Source of the DNA: Allopontixanthobacter sp034376665
GTDB taxonomy: Bacteria; Pseudomonadota; Alphaproteobacteria; Sphingomonadales; Sphingomonadaceae
DNA: 22,763 nucleotides
Direction of reading: 5' to 3'
Assembly (NCBI RefSeq): GCF_034376665.1
Contig: NZ_JAXMJI010000107.1
Location: 1 to 22,763 of the forward strand
The notes beneath the pieces are model-generated. The model was given only the letters and a program-made list of their open reading frames with translations. It searched no databases and was not told the origin of the DNA. Of this stretch, positions 15,268 to 22,763 are shown piece by piece; position 1 is the first letter of the stretch, and each line of letters begins with the position of its first letter. The position numbers and the translations under genes are program-made.

Positions 15268-15514
15268 CCTATTGTCCCCACAGGCATCTACGTCAAATTT
15301 GTCCCGCGTCGTAAACGGCGGATGGCTGATGTGTGCTAACCCGGAATGGTAAATAAACCGGTAATTCCGAGGGCATTCCGCCGGTGAGTAACGGCGAAGT
15401 TCGAAGGGGATTGGCGAATATTGCTGATCGTGCTTGTCTCCGACGAACTGGACCAAGGCTCAGCAAGATGGAATAAGGACGATGGATTTGCCAAACAGCG
15501 GCGATGGCCTGCAA

Positions 15515-15532
15515 TGCGGTGAGCTCTCCGCA
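15515..15532. promoter_or_regulatory. 18-bp near-palindrome, possible operator
   Basis: TGCGGTGAGCTCTCCGCA matches its reverse complement at 16 of 18 positions around a central GAGCTC. It lies midway in the cpaF/transporter divergent region. A dimeric regulator site is possible; no specific factor is implied. Confidence 0.25.
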
Positions 15533-15590
15533 GCTGGTCGCTTACCGAAGCCCGGGCACAATCCGCCGTTCCTGATAGGCAAAATGGCGG

Positions 15591-15631
15591 TAAGGTTTTA
15601 AGGAAGCGAAAACTGCGCTTGGAAAACCTTA
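15591..15631. ncRNA. two-tier hairpin, candidate structured RNA element (speculative)
   Basis: The outer stem TAAGGTTTT/AAAACCTTA (15591-15599 with 15623-15631) is a perfect 9-bp pairing. Inside it AAGCG/CGCTT (15604-15608 with 15616-15620) gives a second 5-bp stem around AAAACTG. The element is 83 bp before the transporter start. Which strand is transcribed is unknown. Chance cannot be excluded without homologues. Confidence 0.25.
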
Positions 15632-15713
15632 TCCTACCTGTCGCTCCATCTGTTTCTTGCCCTAACTCGCTCCTACTCTGCGACCTTGGACACCTCCCCA
15701 TGAACCACACCAA

Positions 15714-16631
15714 ATGGCACTGCGACTGCCTTGGAACCGACCAGTGCTGAAGACCGAGCAGGGCGGTCTGATCTTGGCGCTCGCCGGCTTTGCGCTGCTG
15801 TCCAGCGGTGACGCCGTGATCAAGACAATGGCCGGGCAGTGGTCCCCGCTCGCCGTGGCGGCGCTGCGTTTCACACTCGGCGCGGCGGGCCTGTCGGTAA
15901 TCCTGCTGCTGAAAGAAGGACGCAGCGCCTTCCGCCCGCAGCGCCCCTGGCTACAGGCTGGACGGGGTGCCTGCCTGGCGTTTGCGACTATGTGCTTCTT
16001 TGCCGCGATTTTCGTGATGCCGCTGGCGGAAGCGACTGCGCTCATATTTCTCGCGCCGATCATTACCGCGCTGCTCAGCGGGCCGTTGCTCAAGGAAAAT
16101 GTGCGCCCGGCGACATGGATCGCCTCAATCATCGCCTTCGTCGGCGTGGCGCTGGTGCTGCGGCCCAATCTGTCGGAGCTGGGGCTGATTGCGCTGCTGC
16201 CGCTTGGTTCGGCCTTCGCCTTCAGCCTGATGATGCTCGCGAACCGCGCAGTCGCGGGGCAGGGCAGCTCGCTATCGATGCAGGTGTTCGTTGCTGCGGG
16301 TGCCGCGCCGGTTCTGGTCCTGTGCGCCATTGCAGGCGATGTGAGCGGCGCGGAAAGGTTCGCTGTAATCTGGCCCGACTGGACTGTGATCGCACGCTGC
16401 GCCATCGTCGCGGTTACGGCGAGCATGGCGCATTGGCTGGTGTATCTCGGTACAACGCGCGCCGGGGCCGCGACGATCGCGCCGATGACCTATGTGCAAT
16501 TGCTGGTCGCCGTTACCCTCGGCTGGCTGATCTTCGGGGACCGGCCCGATGCGATGACGATGGCGGGTTCGGCGGTGATCATCATCGCCGGTCTGTATTT
16601 ATGGAACGCCGGGCGCGAGAAAACTTCATGA
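15714..16631 (+). CDS. DMT-family (EamA) transporter
   Basis: This 305-residue membrane protein has about ten helices in two EamA repeats. Repeat one includes SGDAVIKTMAGQWSPLAVAA and MPLAEATALIFLAPIITALL; repeat two includes LGTTRAGAATIAPMTYVQLL and a final helix before the tail GREKTS. It probably exports a small metabolite across the inner membrane; the substrate is unknown. It is only distantly similar to the DMT protein at 12471-13391, so it is not a recent duplicate. There is no good SD before the ATG at 15714, making the exact start less certain than the gene. Confidence 0.85.
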   Translation: MALRLPWNRPVLKTEQGGLILALAGFALLSSGDAVIKTMAGQWSPLAVAALRFTLGAAGLSVILLLKEGRSAFRPQRPWLQAGRGACLAFATMCFFAAIFVMPLAEATALIFLAPIITALLSGPLLKENVRPATWIASIIAFVGVALVLRPNLSELGLIALLPLGSAFAFSLMMLANRAVAGQGSSLSMQVFVAAGAAPVLVLCAIAGDVSGAERFAVIWPDWTVIARCAIVAVTASMAHWLVYLGTTRAGAATIAPMTYVQLLVAVTLGWLIFGDRPDAMTMAGSAVIIIAGLYLWNAGREKTS

Positions 16632-16684
16632 TCACAGGAAGCTGGTAAATCTCCTGCCAATCTTTATCTGCATGATCTTCCCCA

Positions 16685-16714
16685 CCGGAAACGCCGAACC
16701 GGCGGATTTTCCGG
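16685..16714 (+). terminator. hairpin between the transporter and glmS (terminator or leader structure)
   Basis: The outer arms CCGGAAA (16685-16691) and TTTCCGG (16708-16714) and inner arms CGCCG/CGGCG around AAC make a 12-bp stem with a 3-base bulge. It ends 27 bp before the glmS ATG. There is no T tract after it, so it may be a Rho-type pause or a glmS leader structure rather than an intrinsic terminator. Confidence 0.35.
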
Positions 16715-16741
16715 CAACTCCGGAATGTGAGAATACCCTCT

Positions 16742-18565
<1,824 letters not shown>

Positions 18566-18596
18566 AACGCGCCAGCCGCCGACCAGTTGTAGGCGG

Positions 18597-18616
18597 ACAA
18601 TAAACTTGTTCCATTT
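18597..18616 (+). repeat. TnsB-site-like repeat 1
   Basis: ACAATAAACTTGTTCCATTT, 9 bases in from the transposon terminus. It shares ACAATA and CCATTT at the same 6-to-14 spacing with repeat 2. Confidence 0.7.
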
Positions 18617-18653
18617 CGCTCACGGAATTCCGCCAGTTTGAAATGCCCATGCT

Positions 18654-18673
18654 ACAATAGAGTTTGTCCATTT
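18654..18673 (+). repeat. TnsB-site-like repeat 2
   Basis: ACAATAGAGTTTGTCCATTT, beginning 57 bp after repeat 1 in the same orientation. It matches repeat 1 at 15 of 20 positions, including both conserved ends. Confidence 0.7.
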
Positions 18674-18728
18674 TCTCACTATTTTAGAGCGTCGCAGCAC
18701 ATGGATGGTCATTTCGGTGACGATTGCG

Positions 18729-18748
18729 ACAATAGAAAATTTCCATTA
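18729..18748 (+). repeat. TnsB-site-like repeat 3
   Basis: ACAATAGAAAATTTCCATTA, beginning 75 bp after repeat 2 in the same orientation. It keeps ACAATAGA and TTCCATT and is more divergent in the middle. Confidence 0.65.
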
Positions 18749-19224
18749 TTTGATAGTCGAGCTGAGAGTAATACATCCTTTTTTCAACAACTTATGCATA
18801 GCCCCGTCGTCGTGACGATGCACCATCGAGCTTCTCTCGCTATCGAAAATGCGCGAGTGGAGAAGAACTGCTCGAACAGAGCCTTTTGCTGGCGTTGACG
18901 TGATCAAGCGGGGTTATTGTTTTCCTGCGCCTGGGTATGCCGCTGCCCTACCCTGCCCCGATAATTTTGCCAGCGGCGCACTTGGTTTGCTTAGCTTCTG
19001 ACTTCGCCTCGCCAGAGCGGTCGCCGCAGTACCAAAATCCGAGAACTAATCGTTTACCGGACGTCCAGATTACATTCCTTGATCAACTCGTTCGCATTCA
19101 AATCCGCCGACACACCTTGTGGAATTTACGCGCTGCGGCAAATCCCGTTCTTAGAGCATCACACATGACAAATTCTTGCTAGATCGGCGTACTGATTTCC
19201 AGCCCGATTACAGGTTCATATGCC

Positions 19225-19250
19225 TTGCCAACAGGCAACGCATATAAAAT
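19225..19250 (+). promoter_or_regulatory. candidate promoter/operator of the TonB-dependent receptor
   Basis: TTGCC-AACA-GGCAA (19225-19238) is a perfect inverted repeat, followed after 4 bp by TATAAAAT (19243-19250), a good -10-like box. An inverted repeat directly before a -10 box is the usual place for an operator. No well-spaced -35 was found. Confidence 0.3.
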
Positions 19251-19286
19251 CCATACTAACCCATCGCCCCGATCGAACACATAGCC

Positions 19287-19304
19287 CCGGAATCGCGATT
19301 CCGG
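19287..19304. promoter_or_regulatory. perfect 18-bp palindrome in the receptor leader
   Basis: CCGGAATCGCGATTCCGG equals its own reverse complement. With a 2-base bulge the pairing extends to AGCC/GGCT outside. It may be a protein site or a leader hairpin about 75 bp before the receptor start. Confidence 0.4.
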
Positions 19305-19341
19305 CTGACGTCTAACGGCACGGCCCGGAGAGCAAATTCAG

Positions 19342-19359
19342 GTGGGCATCAACGCCCAC
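19342..19359 (+). promoter_or_regulatory. leader hairpin just before the receptor start
   Basis: GTGGGC-ATCAAC-GCCCAC is a perfect 6-bp stem ending 19 bp before the GTG at 19379, just ahead of the GGGGACC ribosome-binding site. It could influence translation initiation; this is inference. Confidence 0.35.
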
Positions 19360-19378
19360 ACACAATGGGGACCATTCT

Positions 19379-22300
19379 GTGAAAAAGATTAGTAAGCTCT
19401 ACGCTTGTACCTCGGTGATTGGCCTGTTTGCGGCTGCCGTATCGACATCTGCATATGGACAAGATGAAGCCGCTCCAATTACTGCCGAGGAAGTCGCTCA
19501 GGACGATGAAATGACCGGTGCGGAGGCATCCATCATCGTAACTGGCTCGCGCATCAGGCGGCCGAACCTTGAATCGACGGTTCCCATAACCTCGGTTTCA
19601 GGTGAGCAGTTCTTCCAGCAGGGTCAGACAAATGTCGGCGACACACTTAACGACCTTCCGCAGTTGAGGAGCACGTTCGCCCAGCAAAACCCCGGCCTAG
19701 GCATCGGTATCGCCGGGCTCAACCTGCTCGATCTTCGGGGCCTTGGAACACAGCGCACGCTGGTTCTGGTAAACGGCCGCCGACACGTTCCCGCAGATAT
19801 CCTGAATAACGCCGTGTCTGTGGACACCAACTCGATTCCGAACGATTTGATCGAGCGAGTCGATATCGTTACCGGCGGCAATTCGGCCGTCTATGGCTCT
19901 GATGCTATCGCCGGGGTGGTGAACTTTGTGTTGCGCAAGGACTTCGAGGGCTTGCAGGTTCGCGGACAGGCAGGCGTTACGGAAGAAGGTTTCGGCGCTA
20001 ATCAGTACATCTCAACAATGTTCGGCAAGAATTTCGCTGACGGACGCGGCAATGTTACCCTGCACGGAGAGTACGCGCGCACGGATCGGGTGTTTGCATC
20101 CGATGTACCGGCCTTCCGCAGCAACGACAACTTCCTGGTAGTCGATGCCGATGGCGGTACCGGCATCGTAAATGGCGGTGACGGTGTTCCCGATCGCAAT
20201 TTCTTCACCGATATCCGAAGCACAACCATTCACGTTAACGGATTGGTGCCGATCAACCAGCGCAACGTAGCCAACGCCGGTCTTTGCGGCAATGCTACGA
20301 CAGCGAACAATGGCGGCCCCAATTCTGCAGGACCCGCCTTCAACTGCACTTACATTTTCACACCCGAGGGGCGCCTGGTCGCGCAGACTGGGGCTCGCTT
20401 TGGGACTGGGATCAACAGTGCAATAATCGGCGGCAATGGCCAAACCGGTCGTGAGGGCGAACTGGTATCGGTTCTGCCGTTTACTGAACGCTACAACTTC
20501 AACTTGCTTTCGCGGTTCGAGTTTTCACCTGCAGTAGAGGTGTTTCTTGAAGCGAAATGGAACCGGGTCAACGCAATCGGGAACAACGCCGGTCCATCGT
20601 TCAACCAGGGAACTGGTGGTACGACTGACTTTCGCGAGCGCGCCCGGCTTGACAACCCATTCCTAAATCCTGCCGACAGGGCGACGCTGGCCAACCTTAT
20701 TCTCACTTCTGGCTGCCGGCCAAGCCTGACAGTAACATGTCCAGCAGCCGGCAATTTAACTGCTGCCGACATCACAGCCGTGAATAATGGTAGCTTCCGG
20801 TTCGTGAACTCTCGTTCCTTGGCCGATGCGGGCTTGCGGGATGCGCGATTCCAGCGTGATACCTATCGCATCGTTGGCGGTGTCCGCGGATCGTTCAACG
20901 ATGACTGGAACTACGAAGTATCCGTCAACTACGGCAAGTTCGAAGAAGATACGACCAGCGATGGTTTTATCGATCGTCAGCGCTTTGCGCTTGCGCTCGA
21001 CGCCGGCCGCAATCCTGTGACCGGGGCGATCCAGTGCCGTTCGCAGTTTGATCCCGCATCCGCGGTGCCTCTGGTGGGCTTTGCAGCACCAGCTGCCGCG
21101 AACGCAGCCCGGCTGGCAGCCGATATTGCTGCCTGTGTTCCGTACAACCCATTTGGCGCGGCAGACAATTCTGCGTCAGTCGACTATTTTGCGCGCACCT
21201 TCACTAACACCGCTTCCCTTGATCAGCTCGTAATCTCCGGCTTCGTCTCCGGCGACCTGAGCCAGCTGTTCGAGCTGCCCGGCGGCCCGATCAGCTTCGC
21301 GCTAGGCGGCGAATACCGGCGTGAAAATGCGTTCTTCTCGCAGGATCCATTTGTTACCGATGGCTTTACCAACGCGGTTTCGATTCCTGTATTTGAACCG
21401 GACGCATTCGAGGTAACGGAAGCATTCGGTGAAGTCCGCAACCCCATCCTGAGCGATACGCCCTTCTTCGAAGAGCTGACCCTCAGCGGTGCAGGACGGG
21501 TATCGAAATATCAGGGCGGCGTCGGCACCGTGTATGCATACAACGCCGGGATCGACTATGCGCCGATCGAGGACGTCCGCTTCCGCGCCAACTACAGCCG
21601 TGCAGTCCGTGCGCCAAACGTATCGGAAACCGGCTTCCCATTGGTGCCCAATTTCTCCAATAACTTTGTCGATCCATGTAATCCCTCGGTTATTGGCACG
21701 GGCGTGCGCGCTGCAAATTGCCTTGCCGATATTGGCGCTGCGACACTCGCTACCTTTACCAATATTACTCAGTCGTTGCCGATTGTCAGCGGGTCGAACC
21801 CCGACCTGACCGTAGAAACCTCCGATTCCTACACTTATGGAGTTATATTGCAGCCGCGCTGGGTTCCCGGCTTTAACTTGTCGGTCGACTATTATGACAT
21901 CAACGTTAAAGGCGTAATCGCCAGCGTTGGTGCACAAGGGATCGTAAATTCCTGCTATGATTCAGCTACGCTGGATAACATTTTCTGCAAGCAGTTCACC
22001 CGCTTCCGCGGCCCCGGTGCAGGACCACTGGGTGAAGATCCAGGCCGCATCCTTGGCAACTCGCTGATTAACGCACCGCTAAACTTCGCAAATCGCAAAC
22101 GGCGCGGCGTGGATGTCAACATGAGTTACCAAACGAAGTTTGGCGATGTCGATTTCAGCACCAGTCTGATTTACACGCATAATCTCGAGAGCAGCAATTT
22201 CCAGGATCCAACAAACCCCGAATTCGAAACCCGGATACTTGGGCAATTGGGTGATCCAAAGGATGAATTCCGTTGGGATTTCGACGTCGGGTCCGGACCG

Positions 22301-22624
22301 GTTACGTTCGGTTACCGCATGCGTTATATCGGGCCTATGTTCTTCAACACCTACGCTAGTCTGTTTGAGATAAACGGAATACCGCCAAGCGACATCGATG
22401 CGTTCCCGACGACCAAATTCCCCTCGGTTATGTATCATGATCTCCGGGTGGACTTCGACGTAGCAACGGATGCGAACGGTAATTCGATCAAGTTCTATAC
22501 CGGTGTCGATAATGTGCTCGACAAGGGTGTACCGCTGGGCGCGACCACGGCGACCGGAGCGGGGAGTGCGATCTACTCATTCCGTGGCCGGAATTTCTAT
22601 GCCGGCTTCCGCGCACGCTTTTAA
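19379..22624 (+). CDS. large TonB-dependent outer-membrane receptor
   Basis: This 1081-residue protein has a signal peptide (about 1-27, ending SAYG before QDEA) and a TonB-box-like IIVTGSRI at 52-59. The plug domain (about 60-200) contains DLRGLGTQRTLVLVNGRR, ERVDIVTGGNSAVYGSDAIAG and GVVNFVLRK. A large barrel follows, with the typical RANYSRAVRAPNVSE and a C-terminal strand ending FYAGFRARF. It would import a siderophore, oligosaccharide, peptide or similar ligand using TonB energy. Several close cysteine pairs (for example NSCYDSATLDNIFCKQF) suggest disulfide-stapled outer loops. The GTG start is set by GGGGACC upstream and by the signal peptide. Codon use is less GC-rich than in the other genes. 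It may be cargo of the Tn7-like island; no tonB/exbBD partner is nearby. Confidence 0.93.
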   Translation: MKKISKLYACTSVIGLFAAAVSTSAYGQDEAAPITAEEVAQDDEMTGAEASIIVTGSRIRRPNLESTVPITSVSGEQFFQQGQTNVGDTLNDLPQLRSTFAQQNPGLGIGIAGLNLLDLRGLGTQRTLVLVNGRRHVPADILNNAVSVDTNSIPNDLIERVDIVTGGNSAVYGSDAIAGVVNFVLRKDFEGLQVRGQAGVTEEGFGANQYISTMFGKNFADGRGNVTLHGEYARTDRVFASDVPAFRSNDNFLVVDADGGTGIVNGGDGVPDRNFFTDIRSTTIHVNGLVPINQRNVANAGLCGNATTANNGGPNSAGPAFNCTYIFTPEGRLVAQTGARFGTGINSAIIGGNGQTGREGELVSVLPFTERYNFNLLSRFEFSPAVEVFLEAKWNRVNAIGNNAGPSFNQGTGGTTDFRERARLDNPFLNPADRATLANLILTSGCRPSLTVTCPAAGNLTAADITAVNNGSFRFVNSRSLADAGLRDARFQRDTYRIVGGVRGSFNDDWNYEVSVNYGKFEEDTTSDGFIDRQRFALALDAGRNPVTGAIQCRSQFDPASAVPLVGFAAPAAANAARLAADIAACVPYNPFGAADNSASVDYFARTFTNTASLDQLVISGFVSGDLSQLFELPGGPISFALGGEYRRENAFFSQDPFVTDGFTNAVSIPVFEPDAFEVTEAFGEVRNPILSDTPFFEELTLSGAGRVSKYQGGVGTVYAYNAGIDYAPIEDVRFRANYSRAVRAPNVSETGFPLVPNFSNNFVDPCNPSVIGTGVRAANCLADIGAATLATFTNITQSLPIVSGSNPDLTVETSDSYTYGVILQPRWVPGFNLSVDYYDINVKGVIASVGAQGIVNSCYDSATLDNIFCKQFTRFRGPGAGPLGEDPGRILGNSLINAPLNFANRKRRGVDVNMSYQTKFGDVDFSTSLIYTHNLESSNFQDPTNPEFETRILGQLGDPKDEFRWDFDVGSGPVTFGYRMRYIGPMFFNTYASLFEINGIPPSDIDAFPTTKFPSVMYHDLRVDFDVATDANGNSIKFYTGVDNVLDKGVPLGATTATGAGSAIYSFRGRNFYAGFRARF

Positions 22625-22636
22625 GACGTGACTGTT

Positions 22637-22684
22637 ACATTTGGATGGGAGGCTGGTTAGAGCCCCAGCGTCTCATCCAAATGT
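22637..22684 (+). terminator. long hairpin after the TonB-dependent receptor
   Basis: ACATTTGGATG (22637-22647) pairs perfectly with CATCCAAATGT (22674-22684). Inside, GAGGCTGG pairs with CCAGC...CTC apart from a 2-base bulge, giving an almost continuous stem of about 19 bp. It starts 12 bp after the receptor stop and so is probably its terminator, although no T tract follows. The remaining 79 bp to the edge show nothing recognisable. Confidence 0.5.
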
Positions 22685-22763
22685 GAGCCTTTGATAGGCC
22701 AGTAAGATCGCTCGCTTTTAGAGTCGCTCTTCTGGAAGAATGAATTGTTGGGGTGCATGCCCG

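Larger units (their letters stand above)
15268..15713. other. 446-bp intergenic region between cpaF and the DMT transporter
   Basis: This is the divergent promoter region for cpaF (leftward) and the second transporter (rightward). No convincing gene was found. It holds a near-palindrome at 15515-15532 and a two-tier hairpin at 15591-15631, listed separately. CCGCC and GGCGG elements around 15562-15590 could form another stem. These clustered inverted repeats allow for a structured RNA or regulatory sites, but nothing more specific can be said. Confidence 0.5.
18588..18748 (+). mobile_element. Tn7-like transposon end inserted at attTn7 downstream of glmS
   Basis: Starting 22 bp after the glmS stop, the sequence reads TGTAGGCGGACAATAAA, close to the Tn7 terminus TGTGGGCGGACAATAAA known from the classical element. 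Three copies of an ACAATARA...CCATT motif begin at offsets 10, 67 and 142 from this end, all in the same inward orientation. This spacing matches the dispersed TnsB binding sites of a Tn7 left end. The five bases just outside, CCAGT at 18583-18587, are where the 5-bp target duplication would be. The position is the classical Tn7 target set by TnsD binding in the glmS 3' end. No tns genes and no second end are in the window. Recognition is from memory of Tn7; no search was run. Confidence 0.8.
18749..19378. other. about 630 bp of AT-richer sequence without a convincing gene, inside the putative Tn7-like island
   Basis: Composition and short-word content differ from the GC-rich DNA left of glmS. 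The short frames at 18638-18898 and 18937-19182 have no SD and no recognisable family, and their peptides look like translated non-coding DNA. The region could be decayed cargo or a long leader. The last 180 bp hold the promoter-like box and two palindromes listed separately, probably serving the receptor gene. Confidence 0.5.

Noticed and set aside
15482..15601. A 39-codon ORF (MDLPNSGDGLQ...) in the cpaF/transporter gap
   Set aside because: No properly spaced SD, no recognisable family, and it ends inside the hairpin; likely chance.
15700..15750. A 16-codon ORF overlapping the transporter start as a leader peptide
   Set aside because: Too short, no SD, and no codon pattern suggesting attenuation.
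19103..19112. TCCGCCGACA as the opposite Tn7-like end
   Set aside because: It matches the inverted terminus at only ten bases with one mismatch, has no adjoining TnsB-like sites in reverse orientation, and is not followed by CCAGT.
18790..19182. A broken tnsA-like gene behind the transposon end
   Set aside because: A frame containing GEELLEQSLLLALT followed by a stop and SSGVIVF faintly recalls the E-S-x-L-E start of TnsA-type endonucleases, and the distance from the end would fit. The rest shows no PDF or EVK-like motif and needs a nonsense change, so the resemblance is too weak to annotate.
18638..19182. Frames of 86 and 81 codons after glmS
   Set aside because: No SD, odd composition (many Cys, His, Pro), no family. 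The first also runs over the TnsB-like sites.

Overview
The window looks like chromosomal DNA of a GC-rich alphaproteobacterium of the Sphingomonadales, most likely Erythrobacteraceae. The signs are a split proton-translocating transhydrogenase preceded by a 41-residue aa3-oxidase subunit IV-like peptide, an ABA4-like membrane protein, a CpaF ATPase, an entericidin-type lipoprotein, and a very large TonB-dependent receptor. No rRNA, tRNA or CRISPR array was recognised.

Layout. 1-43 is the start of a leftward gene leaving the window, possibly an SDR oxidoreductase. 138-1556 (-) is an NtrC-type response regulator whose sigma-54 contact loop is degenerate. 1767-5217 (+) is a tight respiratory operon: oxidase subunit IV-like peptide, pntAA, pntAB, pntB and a small exported protein. 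pntB carries an 80-bp REP-pair repeat inserted in frame near its start. 5225-5641 (-) is a DUF2147 protein. 5759-8954 (+) is a three-gene unit joined by ATGA overlaps: a secreted parallel beta-helix protein, a secreted diheme cytochrome c and a membrane-anchored alpha/beta hydrolase. This matches a known but functionally unexplained gene pair plus a hydrolase. 9062-12180 (+) holds an Asp/Glu racemase-family protein, a dGTPase-like HD protein, an NAD(P)-binding epimerase-like protein and an ABA4-like membrane protein, ending at a strong hairpin. 12270-13391 (-) has an entericidin-type lipoprotein and a DMT transporter. 13482-13712 (+) is a small membrane protein. 13735-15267 (-) is cpaF with no other tad/cpa gene beside it. 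A 446-bp intergenic region with palindromes follows, then a second DMT transporter and glmS (16742-18565, +).

The most striking signal lies just after glmS. A Tn7-type transposon end starts 22 bp past the stop codon, at the classical attTn7 position. It reads TGTAGGCGGACAATAAA and is followed by two more dispersed copies of the TnsB-site-like motif. From there the DNA becomes AT-richer. It contains about 630 bp of apparently non-coding sequence with palindromes, then a 1081-residue TonB-dependent receptor, to the window edge. No opposite end was found, so either a Tn7-like island continues beyond 22763 or only a relic end remains.

The genes are mostly housekeeping or envelope functions: NADPH supply, periplasmic redox, nucleotide pool, amino-sugar synthesis and outer-membrane uptake. 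The accessory signals are the attTn7 region, the repeat in pntB and the uncharacterised beta-helix/cytochrome/hydrolase cassette.
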